A DNA stretch of 64,000 nucleotides from Flaccisagitta enflata (Eukaryota > Chaetognatha > Sagittoidea > Aphragmophora): positions 24,242,001-24,306,000 of the forward strand of contig OZ231127.1 of assembly GCA_965153355.1 (NCBI GenBank), given 5' to 3'. The notes beneath the pieces are model-generated. The model worked only from the letters and a program-made list of their open reading frames with translations. It was not told the DNA's origin and made no database searches. The translations under genes and the position numbers were made by a program. Below, in pieces: positions 14,537-25,978 of this stretch. Position 1 is the stretch's first letter, and every line of letters begins with the position of its first letter.

Positions 14537-14539
14537 TGA
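8367..14539 (+). CDS. MRL-family adaptor, giant 3' exon with RA and PH domains (copy 1)
   Basis: One open exon codes for the bulk of an MRL adaptor. With the 5' exon it gives about 2538 residues counted from the ATG at 56. The Ras-association domain lies at 10349-10645 (residues about 1143-1241; VKVYNDDGSSKTVLAHEGTT, then WSLTEVVPEWSVERLLED). The PH domain lies at 10763-11240 (about 1281-1440; VEGFFHVK, SWKRNYFLTLR, ending RIAKYGKRFYENFQ), a tandem RA-PH unit typical of RIAM/lamellipodin. The closing IAKYGK motif and the absence of an SH2 domain favour MRL over Grb7/10/14. Pro-rich motifs such as LPPPPPMEEL (13511-13541) could bind Ena/VASP EVH1 domains or profilin. PolyQ tracts lie at 9188-9271 (28), 9524-9604 (27, with CAG interruptions) and 14324-14380 (19). 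The frame ends in an Arg-Glu run read from a GA microsatellite, unlike copy 2, so this C-terminus is suspect. Function is inferred from the family. Confidence 0.85.
14474..14533. repeat. (GA)n microsatellite at the 3' end of the copy 1 frame
   Basis: About 29 GA units. The matching tract in copy 2 (about 19800-19948) is more than twice as long, a length difference expected between alleles. Confidence 0.95.
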
Positions 14540-14828
14540 GAATTTTGAGATTAAAAAAAATTCCTTGGATGTTGAGGAATGCCTCCTTACTAAACGTGTA
14601 CTAATCAATTTTCTTCGACATTCGAAGTCTATTCTTTATTATTATGAATGATATAACGTGTTGCTAATTGTTGCTTATCAAGCTTTGCTTATCGGTCTTA
14701 CTGCATCTCCAAATAATCTCGTCACGATGAATCATTACTCGCATAGTTTCAATTGTCCCGTTGACTATCTGTGAACTCGTCATTTAAATCATAGAAGCGG
14801 AGAACTTCGTGCCCTTTCTTATTCACTA

Positions 14829-15213
14829 CAGACGGACCACTAATGTACCGTGTGGAGGCACAAAGTTTTATCACCACCCCTTACAGCCCAAACCCATCTA
14901 CTGATTTTTTTCTCAATTGGAACTGCTCTGGATACTTATACAAATGGTGCCACCCTGGCGATTTTTGAGTTTCCACTTTTAAGCCCACAAATGACCACCT
15001 TTTGCCCACCCATGAACCACCCCCCCCCATCAAAAAATCGAAAAATTGGGGGGAATGTGGGAGTGGAAACTCAAAATCACCACGGCGGCGCCATTTGTAT
15101 TGCCCCGAGGTATCCAGAGCAGTTCCAAGTGAAAAAATTGGTTGATGGATTTGAGCTGTCGGGAGTGGTTCTAAAACTTTGTGTCTCCACACCCTAAATT
15201 AGTGGTCTCTCTG
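14829..15213. mobile_element. Long-TIR MITE, Tc1/mariner-like (TA duplication), copy 1
   Basis: The element starts CAGACGGACCACTAATGTAC and ends in the imperfect reverse complement (TTAGTGGTCTCTCTG), with TA on both sides (14827-14828 and 15214-15215). The arms match for about 165 bp inward, through GTGTGGAG, CAAAGTTTTA, GGAACTGCTCTGGATAC and GAGTTTCCACT. The TA duplication and CAG ends suggest a non-autonomous Tc1/mariner relative. It sits 290 bp past the MRL stop. Confidence 0.75.
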
Positions 15214-15435
15214 TAATATACAGTTGTTGCATGGTCAGACAGGTCAGATTACAAAATCAAACAAGTGTTGTTTATAGAAAGAGATACTCAATGCCTGGGC
15301 CTGGACTTCATTATAAAAGCGGCGAAAATACATAGTCACCTAATTGGTCTCTTGTAATAGCTAAGGAGTCAAAGGACACACTGCCAATTAATAGCTTGCG
15401 GGTAGTAACAGCTCTCCGAAATATATAAAATTAAA

Positions 15436-15612
15436 AAGTGACGCGGGGTCACAATATCGTTGAACGGGTGGCAGAGGCATCCAACCCCATCCACACTCAA
15501 CCCACTAACCTCAAACATGCCATAAAGTGTAAACCGCTCTTTTCCCATTTTTCAACTCGATGACCCGGACCAACCAACAGACGGACAAAGCTTATAGAGT
15601 TGTGTCCACCTT
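15436..15612 (+). mobile_element. Family A element, copy 1 (base-loss version)
   Basis: Same insertion as 20845-21046, but with many lost bases relative to it: GTTGAACGGGTGGCAG here against GTTGCGGACGGGTGGGCAG there. The 3' hairpin is disrupted. See the note on consensus errors near the contig end. Confidence 0.65.
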
Positions 15613-16480
15613 CAACTCGTGATTTCCTTGTCATTGAGACTGGACCAATATTTAGGAGGTGTCCATAGACCATCAGAAATGTTCTCAAGTCAATTTTTCA
15701 ATCCCCATGGCCTGAAGATCCTATGAGGTCAAATTTTCAATATATGAAATGGGCATAACTGATTGCAGATTCAGAAACCTAGTAAAAACTGTACAGAAAG
15801 GGTATCCTTGCAGGCAGCAGCTACAAAAAGAATAAGAAATTCTGCCCCGTCTACGGACATCGGCCCTTGGGGCTGCCATGCCTCTGCTTCTTCCAGCTAA
15901 TCACTCAACAGGGCATCGGGTACCGCTGACCATGTGCGATCTTTGGATGACTTGTTTGGAATTCTGACCAGAACACTGTAAAAATTGACGTTCTAAGTCG
16001 AAATTCGCAAAATTTTGACAGAAAGAGCAATTTTTACTCAATCTTAACCTTTAACGTCAGTTTTGGCCATGCTCTAATCAGAATTTTATAAGTCCACAAA
16101 AGCCTTGGATGGTCAGCGGTACCCGTGCCCTGCCTGAGTAGGTTGTGCTTGAAGTTGGAAGGGAAGTTGGAAGGGAAGTTGGAAGGGAAGTTGGAAGGGA
16201 AGCAGGGCAGTGTCCCTCCCCCCTAAATCTCAGTTTCAAGGCCTAAATCACAGTTTCGGGGCCCAAATCCCAGTCTCGAGTCCCAAGTCCCAGCCTCAAA
16301 AGCTTAAATCCTAGCCTCAATGCCCAAATCCTAGCCTCAAGGCCCAATTCCCAGGCTTTAAGCCCAAATCTCAACCTGGAAGTTGGGATCTGGGCCTTTT
16401 GACTGGGGTTCAGGCCTCGAGGCTGAGATTTGGGTCTCCAGGCTAGGATTTGGGCCTTGAGGCTTGGATTTGGGCCTCGA

Positions 16481-16490
16481 NNNNNNNNNN
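16481..16490. other. Assembly gap (10 N)
   Basis: Ten N bases. The sequence after the gap restarts inside the MRL PH domain, at the point equivalent to 11183, rather than continuing the repeat tract before it. This looks like a scaffold join between overlapping or allelic contigs. Confidence 0.98.
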
Positions 16491-19400
16491 AGGTGGATGA
16501 CGGCCCTCAGAATCGCCAAATATGGCAAGAGATTCTACGAAAACTTTCAACTCGTGTCTGCGCTCGTGGAGGAGAAAGAAGCGGAAATGAAGGAAAGAAC
16601 GACGACGACGACGATGACGATGAAAGGTGGACAAATTAGTGTTGACGATGACAGTGTCAATGGTGACGTCATTAACGATGATCCCATTAACGATGATCCT
16701 CTTACCCCACCACCGGAAATTCCATTACCACCAATGAGCGCGGTTCTTCCTTCATCTTCTTCTACCACATCCTGTTCTTCATCTTCCAATTACGCCGCGT
16801 GGAGCCCGATGATGATGACAATCAACAGACAGAGGAAAGCGTCATTTAGCGGTAGTTCTCAATGCAGCTCCAGCACTTACTCCGGTAGTGGCAGTAGTAC
16901 TTATTCGGAACTCAATCATACACAATTTTCGTCTGCCAGCTCTGGATGCGAAGCAGACGTTGAAATGACTAATAACAACAATATCAACAACGCTACCCCA
17001 GCCTCAATCAACAGTCATACCAACAGTTTTGATAATAATAATGTATATAATGGCAATAACAGTCAACCAAATAACGGTCGAATCTACTGGCGGCCTTCGT
17101 CGTCGTCGTCGTCATCGGCATCGTCGACTGGGTCTTCTAAGATAGTCGCGGTAGATAATAATCACCATCATCTTCCTTTTCAAAATGCGGGTTTGCCAAT
17201 GAATTACTCCTCCGTCACTCTTTGCTCTTCCTCATCTTCCTCCGGGTACGGCGGTTCCGAGGAAACCAGTTCTGAACGAGGAGGAAGTGGAGGAGGAGGA
17301 GGAGGAGGAGAGAATCTCTACGCTCAATTGAAATTCATCACGAATCCAGATCCGAGTTGTGTCACCTTGGCAACGCCACAACAACCAATTACATCTACAA
17401 TATCTCCAGCCTCGTCCATCGCCTCGGGCACTCAACAACCATTGGACAATAATCAAAAAGCTTCGTCACTCGTGCCAACGACTCAACACTCTTCTTTGAC
17501 ATCGATATCATCGTCATTAACATCATCTCAAGTGGTTCCGGCAGACGAGGGTCTCAGAATGAATCGACTGGCAGATGGCGTGTGCGTCGCAGGTGCTGTT
17601 TTCAACGACGATGACAGCGATAAATCATCGCCTCACAAAAATGCGTCTTCTTCGACTTCAGTTTTCTCAATTACTTCCACATCCTCCTTATCTAGTTCCT
17701 CCACATCTAGCTCCTCCACATCAACTTTGACGTCTAAGGCGAAAATTCCATTGACAATTGGTGTTACGAGGACACTGGCGCGCACTCTGCCAATTGGCAT
17801 TTCAAATAACGCCGACAACAACGTCAACTCCAGCAATATCAACAACATCAACGAAATTCCCGTTGCCAGAGTTTTGCCGCGTGGCAAATCGATCGATGCT
17901 GACGACGAGAAAGACAAAAATAGTTCAAGAAAACTTTCCGACGAACGGATTCGAGATCCAATTTCATCGGCAACGATGATGCCGAAGACGACGATGCCGA
18001 CGACGACGACGATGCAGAGAGAGAAAAATAAACAAACTGCGACTGATTATTTCTCCACCAACAACAACGATTCTGAAAACCAACGCGATGACGATGATAA
18101 TCATCTCCAGCGAGCAAATCTCTCCCGCTTTGACTCGGCTTCAGGGGATAGAAGAGGAGAGATGGGGGGTGCGGGTGGGGTTGATGATGGTAGGGGATCC
18201 GATGGTGAAGATGGGGGAGAAGTGCCAAATCTTTTAACTACTTCAATGCTCGAAGAACAGATAAAAGTTCTTTCGCGAAATATCTCCTCCACCGTCGCAG
18301 ATGTTTTTAATGATGATGCTTTTGGAAGACGTACCCTATGGGAAGATGAGGGGGTCGTCGCCGCTGGAGCCGCGGCCTCAGCGGCTGCCGCTCCAGCGAC
18401 ATTAACCGGCGACGCAGCGAAATTTCATAAAACCGAGAAAACACACGCAATTCAAACGGATTCTCACCTCGTTCCTTTTGCTCATGAACTTCCTTCGACA
18501 AGCAAGGACTCAAACCCTTTGAGATCTACTGAAAACACAGACACTCACACACCCTCTTCCCCGCATTATCGCCCAACCGAATCACTCCCTCCTCTTCCAC
18601 CCCTCAACCCCCCGGCCTCTCCGCATTCTTCTCACTCTCCCCGTTTACATCAGACAATACCCGAGGGTCATTCGGAGCACGTTTCGTCGGTCGGAGATCA
18701 TCAAAGACCAGCCGCCGCCGTCATCATCACAACAACAGTAAATCCACCAAATCCTTCATCTCTTCTGTCACCTGATACAAACAACGACGAGGCTTTGAAG
18801 TCGAATAATCGACTTTCCCTACTTTCTATCGACGATCTGCCTCCACCGCCTCCGATGGAGGAATTAAGCGTGGATCCCGATCTCCCTTTGCCTCCGCCTC
18901 CGCCACCGATGCCCACCAACGGCTTTGGCGGTAACAACCTCCACTCCTTATCCTCCTCCTCTCCTCCAGGAAGGAGTTTTTTGGCGGGAAGAAATTTGAA
19001 AACGACTCAAACTGATTTTTTGCGGGAGCGGAATCCATTTTTGGTGGAAATTGAGGCGGAAGTAGAAGAGGATTGTTTTGATAGGAGAGATATCCTGGCC
19101 AACAACACGATGCCCATCATTACCGCCAATCAGGACTCGGTTCCCATTCCTTCCGAAATCGATGGTGTTATTTCAGGCCAATCGGACTTCCGCCGCCTTC
19201 ATTCCATTTCCGCTTCTCCGACTACCAACATCGCCAACGCCGCCACCGCCGCCCATGCCAAGCCTCCCATGCGACCGCAGCAGCAGAGAATTGCTCAATT
19301 CAACCCGTTTTCGACGCCACCAGCCAAGTCGACGGCGACGACGGTGCCGCGGATCCCGGCTGTCAACCCTTATCTCCCCACGGGATCGCCCGGCTTGATA

Positions 19401-19638
19401 CGACGCCGCGGAATCTTCGATCACTCTGCCGCAGCAGCCTCAGAGTCGGCGTTTGAAACCGGCGTCCTGCTTGACGGCGCTGCCGCGGCGACGCCGCTCG
19501 ACTCCGATAATGCTGCTAAAGTCGCTCCTCTCCAAGGCCGTTACTCAAACACCGGCAGCCCATCGTGCGCTGCCAGCAAGGAAAGAAGACTCAGTAATCA
19601 ATCACAGACTTCCGTTGATTCCTCTTACTCTGCTATCC

Positions 19639-19681
<43 letters not shown>

Positions 19682-19793
19682 TCCTCACAACAACAACACT
19701 CTACGATCATCGTCACCCTCGATAGCCAAGGCAAAACCCCCACCACCCCCTAGGAGGAGCAGCCTATGCAAAACGGAAAAAAATCTCATTTGA
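16491..19793 (+). CDS. MRL-family adaptor, second copy, 5' truncated at the gap
   Basis: This is the same frame as 11183-14539, starting at the last PH helix (RWMTALRIAKYGKRFYENFQ) with nothing upstream because of the N gap. It differs from copy 1 by scattered substitutions and small indels: an INDDP repeat unit gained near 16686, 14 rather than 19 C-terminal glutamines (19638-19679), and shorter Ser and Ala runs. Its C-terminus is Pro-rich (KAKPPPPPRRSS, then SLCKTEKNLI and a TGA at 19791). That resembles the PPPxPPKR-type tails of lamellipodin-like proteins, so copy 2 probably shows the authentic end. It most likely represents the other haplotype rather than a second gene. A true tandem copy lacking RA and most of PH is the less likely alternative. 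Confidence 0.7.
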
Positions 19794-19798
19794 AACAC

Positions 19799-19948
<150 letters not shown>

Positions 19949-20242
19949 ACGACCGTGAGAATTTTGAGATTAAAAAAAAATTCCTGGGATGTTGAGGAAT
20001 GCCTCCTTACTAAACGTGTACTAATCAATTTTCTTCGACATTCGAAGTCTATTCTTTATTATTATGAATGATATAACGTGTTGCTAATTGTTGCTTATCA
20101 AGCTTTACTTATCGGTCTTACTGCATCTCCAAATAATCTCGTCACGATGAACTCGCATAGTTTCAATTGTCCCGTTGACTATCTGTGAACTCGTCATTTA
20201 AATCATAGAAGCGGAGAACTTCGTGCCCTTTCTTATTCACTA

Positions 20243-20623
20243 CAGACGGACCACTAATGTACCGTGTGGAGGCACAAAGTTTTATCACCACCCCTTACAG
20301 CCCAAACCCATCTACTGATTTTTTTCTCAATTGGAACTGCTCTGGATACTTATACAAATGGTGCCACCCTGGCGATTTTTGAGTTTCCACTTTTAAGCCC
20401 ACAAATGACCACCTTTTGCCCACCCATGAACCACCCCCCCCCATCAAAAAATCGAAAAATTGGGGGGTTAAAAGTGGAAACTCAAAATCACCACGGTGGC
20501 GCCATTTGTATTGCCCCAAGGTATCCAGAGCAATTCCAAGTAAAAAATTGGTTGATGGGTTTGAGCTGTCGGGGGTGGTGCTAAAACTTTGTGTCTCCAC
20601 ACCCTAAATTAGTGGTCTCTCTG
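20243..20623. mobile_element. Long-TIR MITE, Tc1/mariner-like, copy 2
   Basis: Allelic counterpart of 14829-15213 with the same TA-flanked ends (TA at 20241-20242 and 20624-20625). Its inner region differs slightly: ACTCAAAATC is preceded by TTAAAAGTGGAA here. Confidence 0.75.
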
Positions 20624-20844
20624 TAATATACAGTTGTTGCATGCTCCGACAGGTCAGATTACAAAATCAAATAAGTGTTGTTTGAAGAAAGAGATACTCA
20701 ATGCCTGGGCCTGGACTTCATTATAAAAGCGGCGAAAATACATAGTCACCTAATTGGTCTCTTGTAATAGTTAAGGAGTCTAAGGACACACTGCCAACAA
20801 ATAGCTTGCGGGTAGTAACAGCTCTCCGAAATATATAAAATTAA

Positions 20845-21046
20845 AAAGTGACGCGGGGTCACAATATCGTTGCGGACGGGTGGGCAGGGGCATCCAACCC
20901 CCAACCATACTCCAACCCACCCCCAACACTCAAACATACACATAAAGTATCAAAACCGATCATTTTCCCATTTTTCAACTCGATGACCCCGGACCAACCA
21001 ACGGACGGACAAAGCCTCTTATAGAGTTGCGTGTCCGCAACTAAAA
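20845..21046 (+). mobile_element. Family A hairpin-ended element, copy 2 (well preserved)
   Basis: It starts GTGACGCGGGGTCAC, has the 5' arm GTTGCGGAC, then GGGTGGGCAGGGG, a short GGACCAACCAACGGACGG tract, CTCTTATAGA, the 3' hairpin GTTGCGTGTCCGCAAC and TAAAAA. The 5' arm and the 3' hairpin strand are perfectly complementary. Confidence 0.8.
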
Positions 21047-21245
21047 ACCGTGATTTCCTCTTGTCCAATTGAGACTGGACCAATATTTAGGCGAGGAGTC
21101 CACTTAGACCATCAGAAATGTTCTCAAGTCAATTTTTCAATCCCCATGGCCTGAAGATCCATATGAGGTCAAATTTTCAATATATGAAATGGGCATAACT
21201 GATTGCAGATTCAGAAACCTAGTAAAAACTGTACAGAAAGGGCCA

Positions 21246-21410
21246 TCCTTTTTGGGCAGCGGCCCCAAAGGGAATAGAAATTCACCCTTACGTCCTACAG
21301 GACATCGGCCCTTTGGGGCTGCCATGCTCTCACTCTACTTCTTCAGCTAATCACTCCAAGCAGGGCATCGGGTACCGCTGACCATGTGCGATCTTTGGAT
21401 GACTTGTTTG
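21246..21410 (-). mobile_element. F2-type foldback element, short
   Basis: On the - strand it starts AAGTCATCCAAAGATCGCAC and runs through GGTCAGCGGTACCCGATGCC. It has opposed arms (GGCAGCCCCAAAGGGCCGAT and TTTGGGGCCGCTGCCC) and ends CAAAAA. A base-depleted copy lies near 15790-15970. Confidence 0.6.
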
Positions 21411-21545
21411 GAATTCTGACCAGAACACTGTAAAAATTGACGTTCTAAGTCGAAATTCGCAAAATTTTGACAGAAAGAGCAATTTTTACTCAATCTTAAC
21501 CTTTAACGTCAGTTTTGGCCATGCTCTAATCAGAATTTTATAAGT

Positions 21546-21985
21546 CCACAAAAGCCTTGGATGGTCAGCGGTACCCGTGCCCTGCCTGAGTAGGTTGTGC
21601 TTGAAGTTGGAAGGGAAGTTGGAAGGGAAGTTGGAAGGGAAGCAGGGCAGTGTCCCTCCCCCCTAAATCTCAGTCTCGAGGCCCAAATCCCAGTTTCGAG
21701 GCCCAAATCCCAGTCTCGAGGCCCAAGTCCCAGCCTCAAAAGCTTAAATCCTAGCCTCAATGCCGAAATCCTAGCCTCAAGGCCCAAACCCCAGCCTTTA
21801 GGCCCAAATCTCAGCCTGGAGGTTGGGATCTGGGCCTTTTGACTGGGGTTCAGGCCTCGAGGCTGAGATTTGGGTCTCCAGGCTACGATTTGGGCCTTGA
21901 GGCTTAGATTTGGGCCTCAAGACAGGGATTTGGGCCTCAAGACTGGAATTTGAGCCTCGAGACTGAGATATGAGGGAAGGGGGAC
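21546..21985. mobile_element. F3-type element with opposed 20-mer tandem arrays
   Basis: It opens like the F family (GGTCAGCGGTACCCGTGCCC), carries GAAGTTGGAAGG repeats, then CCCAAATCCCAGTCTCGAGG-type 20-mers. Past about 21840 the same unit appears reverse-complemented (GGGCCTCAAGACTGG...). The whole behaves as one large inverted repeat. A partial copy occupies about 16100-16480. Confidence 0.6.
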
Positions 21986-22391
21986 GGAGAAGAACAGGTC
22001 GCCCAAGGGCAATAGGTGGTCAGCGAAGCCCTGCTTAGCATGGTTTTGAATTGGAGTGAGAGGAAGCAGGGCAGCGGCCCCAAAGGGGACAAAGTCCTGT
22101 AGAACACAGGGGACTTTCGTTTGTCTGTCCGTCCAGGCCTGAAATCTGCCCCCTCAGAGCTGAAATCTACCCTCTCAGGCCTTGAATCTGAGAGGGCAGA
22201 TAGAAGGCCTGAGAAGGCCTGAGAGTGCAGATTTCAGGCCAGAGAGGGCAGATTTAGGCCTAAGAAGGCCTGAGAGTGCAGATTTCAGGCCAGAGAGGGC
22301 AGATTTAGGCCTAAGAAGGCAGGTTCAAAGCTTAAGAGGGCAGATTTAAGGCCTGGGAAGGCAGATTTCAGGCCAGAGAGGGCAGATTTTA
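21986..22391 (+). mobile_element. F foldback element, 3' truncated
   Basis: The typical F start (GAACAGGTCGCCCAAGGGCA) is followed by the arm AGGGCAGCGGCCCCAAAGGG and GGACTTTCGTTTGTC. Inverted 21-mers about AGGCCTGAAATCTGCCC follow. The terminal right arm found in other copies is missing after 22391. Confidence 0.65.
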
Positions 22392-23560
22392 GATACAAGC
22401 ATGTGTAACTGAAGCCCAAAACACGCTCATTGAACTTAGACATTGATTTTTGTTCTAAGAGTAAGCATAAATAGAATCATTTTTTTCACCAAACAAATTT
22501 AAAAAATGAAGGATCTTTTTTCCCTCTTGTTACACACAACACAAACCCTTACATGAACATTCTGGTATCCACTGTGAAAATTATTTCGATTTCAGCAGCT
22601 TTTTTGCCACCGACTTTGTGTCACACTGTTTTTCATAAAAACTGAGTTAAACACAATTTTGTAACTACAAATGACTTTTACTTAAAATGTTGTAATTTGT
22701 AAACGAATGGCGCGCGGAGAAGGAGTGACACTGAATGGCAGCCTGGCATAACTGATTGTTGGCGGTTAGAAGATGTCTAACTAAGATGAATCTGACCCGT
22801 AGAATCAAAAATGGCAGAATATGGCGGTTTTGAAGATGCAATCCAGAAAAAGCTCCAGTGACAGATTCTTTGAAGGGCTCTCTGAATGTCATGGATTTTG
22901 ATAGGTTTTCACTTTATTTAAACCTTTTATGAATGACAAAACAAAGAATATGAATTTCCATGGATTTTAGAGTATTTATACATTGAAATACACAACAGAA
23001 GAAGTGTGTTTAGGGGCCCTAAAATGAGCATAATATTGGTCAGAATCTGTGATTTTGCATATTTTACGGTTTGTCAATACTTGCCCGTTTCTACTTATTA
23101 GCTTTGTGAAAATAAGATGGTTTATAGATTTTAGGCTTTAATTTTACTAAATTTGATATCAACAACAAATTATATTAATGTTTGCTACAATTTTTTGAGT
23201 TTTGGGGGTCCAAAGCATTTGTAATATTGGCGGAAATATGCGTTTTTGCCGCCTACAGGTGCTGTTTGTTACTACTGGTAAAGTTGATGCTAATATGATA
23301 TTCAAATAGTTTTTTAAAGTTTGTCTTGCAGTAATTTGACTTCTTAACAATATTAACTGATAGAAAAATATTAAGAAAAAATGTACTACAATTTTTTTGC
23401 CTTTTCAGTCACATGCACACAACTTTATATCTGGAAAATGTCACGGTTCCACAGCATGCTTGAGGGCCCGACTTTCTGCCAATCTATGTTGACCCAAGCT
23501 TCAGATACAGCATTATAAATGATTCAAATGGTTCAAAGACATTCATAACTACCCAGTGTA
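22392..23560. other. AT-rich intergenic stretch, no gene recognised
   Basis: No coding frame of note. A block at 22616-22679 recurs directly at 27684-27750. An adjoining block at 22700-22760 (around GGCGCGCGGAGAAGGAGTGA) recurs inverted at 27900-27970, evidence of rearranged dispersed repeats. Confidence 0.6.
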
Positions 23561-24960
23561 CAATTTCAAACCATTTTTTGTGACCCTCCCTACCCCTAGA
23601 GGGTCTAAAAATTTGTTCAGAGGGCTCTTTTTAGCGTGTCTCCATTCTGTCTCCTATAAGAAATAGCAAGCAAAACCAATCAAAAAATGTCGCATCTTAT
23701 GATATGATGAGTTTTTATCAACTAGTATCAATCCCACAGGATACACAAAAAAATTCAACTCACTACTCAATCAATAAGTTGTCAAAAAATGGTATAAAAA
23801 TCAAATTTACCCCTTCTCGATTTTTTTACTTTTTTTCTCTCAAGATTGAATGTTATGATATTTATTTTTTCTAACCTCATTTATCTTCAACATTAAGCAT
23901 TTTTTCTTTTTCCATTCGATGGGCAACTACTTGAAGGACATTTCCCTCCATTTTCATGTTGTTGGGTTGATCCTAAGAGGAGATACAGCATTTTTCTTGG
24001 AGCGTAACAATTCGCACACACCCCCAAACTTGAACCTAACGCATACCTAACGCTTTAGATATGCCACTGTTGTGTCAAAGTGACACAATTCACATGAAAA
24101 CTGACAACACCATGTGAAAGAGCGTGAAATTTTGATTATACCCTGATAATTTGAAATCTTAACTCCCAAGCGTTAAGCCACAATGAAATTTTACATTTTG
24201 TTGGTCCTCGAAGTGTGAACAGAATTGATACGCTCGTCGGACGATCGTCGTAGTTAATTCTTTGTTTCCACACAGCGCTCCTCACGCAAATGCGCGATGC
24301 TTTTGTGTCTTAATTTGATAAAATTTCTTAAAATTGAAATTGGCATATAGATAGATCTCAGGAACGGTTTGAGCTAGCCCATTGAAATTTTGCATGGTTG
24401 ATACCTAGACCAAGAGGGTCTTTTGCCTAAATTCTGATGCGACCTACAGAATGTCAAGCGGTCCAACCAGACCAACCAGCCTACCAGATGAAAAAATAAA
24501 AAAATGGCATAACTTCTAAAGTAATTGTCCGATTTGGTTGAAATTTTTCATAAAGCTTCCTTTAAAGATTCCTCATCACTGGCATAAAAAATTTTCTTCC
24601 AACAGCCCACCCAGCCAGAAATGGTACTTATAGAGATTTTTTTAAAAAACTGAAAAAATTCAAAAAAATCTCAGAAACATGATCACACATATTTGTTTGA
24701 ATCATATCAATAAGAATTTTACTGTCATATTGATTTCTTATTCGTTTTTAGCTAAATTTTCTAGTAATAGAATTGCCAACAATATTTATTTAAGCCTAAT
24801 TTGCATGAAAAATGTGCGTACTTAAGGAAATCCAAGTATGGATCCATATGTAATAATAGCTAAGCTACATGATGATGTATGATTTTCTTCAATTTTCCAA
24901 CATGTAAGATTGACGAATTTCACCCCGTCCATGGTTGGCTTAGCATGACACCAGCCATCT
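23560..24960 (+). repeat. Diverged 1.4 kb dispersed repeat, copy R1
   Basis: Collinear with 28765-30760, sharing blocks such as AACCAATCAAAAAATGTC, CCAGCCTACCAGATGAAAAA, CAACAGCCCACCCAGCCAGA and ATGATCACACAT. No coding frame survives. Repeated phrases of the type GGTTGAAATTTTGCAT hint at internal subrepeats. The sequence around 24860 (AATAGCTAA) is the empty site of the insertion found in R2. Confidence 0.7.
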
Positions 24961-25015
24961 TGCTATGTCCATCCATCCATTTGAATGAATATATAAGCAG
25001 CCCTGATCTAAGCGA

Positions 25016-25208
25016 TTTTTTCTAGCGTGCAAGCAACGCTACAACCCGCTCTGTCCATCAGTCTGTCCATTGGTCGGTCACGCTTAGCTTTTTTGGGTGT
25101 TTACACACGGTTTTGGGGTAACTACAGCCCAACTGCTTTGTAGGTCAATTTCATCACTGGCCCTGCCCACCCGCACGCGACTAGGGTAGCCGTGTATGCG
25201 GCCTTGTT
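25016..25208 (-). mobile_element. Family B hairpin-ended element
   Basis: On the + strand it begins with an imperfect hairpin (GCGTGCAAGCAACGC), then CTACAACCCGCTCTGTCC and GTCC/GGTC units. It ends CTGCCCACCCGCACGCGACT and GCCTTGTT, the reverse complement of the AACAAGGC start. The hairpin is damaged in this copy. Confidence 0.6.
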
Positions 25209-25289
25209 TTTTAACGGGCCAGTTGGGCCTGCTTTCATCAAATTTAGCGGGCCCGTCAGAAAAACAGCGGGCCCAACAAAATTACTGTT

Positions 25290-25290
<1 letters not shown>

Positions 25291-25360
<70 letters not shown>

Positions 25361-25428
25361 ATACACTCAATTATACCAACGACCAACGGGGGAGAGAGGA
25401 AGGAAAACAGACAGACTAACTGACAGAC

Positions 25429-25513
<85 letters not shown>
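25291..25513. repeat. (AC)n and (GA)n microsatellites
   Basis: An AC run (25291-25360, with one GC interruption) and a GA run (25431-25513), followed by GAAA-rich sequence to about 25600. Confidence 0.92.
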
Positions 25514-25517
<4 letters not shown>

Positions 25518-25827
25518 AAAAAAGAAAAATAGATTGAAACAAAGAAAGAGAAAAACAGAAAAGAAGGAAGCAAGGAAAGAAGGAAAGATGGAAAGAAAAA
25601 AAAACAGTTGCTCAAAGGTAAAATGTATTCCGTAATATCCAACCTTGAAGGCCTGATTTGAAGCCTGAGAGGTCGGATGGGGGGGGATAATATATACAGA
25701 GTGACAAATGAGAATGGTATTCCTCGTGTTCAACAAGAATAATAACTTATCATCTACAAAATGGCGCCAAGCAGACCTTTATAAGTCAATCCACTTAGAA
25801 ATGATAAAGCCATTTAGTACGTTAAAG

Positions 25828-25951
25828 ACCGTAAAAAACCAAAAAAAGTAAAGTGTGACTGTGGACTGACAGATCAACGTATGAACGGACCGACGGAGCG
25901 ACGAACGGACCGACAAAGCGGGGTGTAGAGTTGCGTAGCACGCGACTAATA
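25828..25951 (+). mobile_element. Family B element, 3' half
   Basis: AAAAAGTAAAGTGTGACTGT, a GACGGACCGACG tract, AAGCGGGGTGTAGAG and the 3' hairpin GTTGCGTAGCACGCGAC. Confidence 0.55.
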
Positions 25952-25978
25952 AGCAATGTCAGCTTTTTTTTGCCCATG

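Noticed and set aside
16491-19793. Independent tandem paralogue of the MRL gene
   Set aside because: It starts at an N gap inside the PH domain, and the flanking mobile elements are shared. Allelic duplication explains it better.
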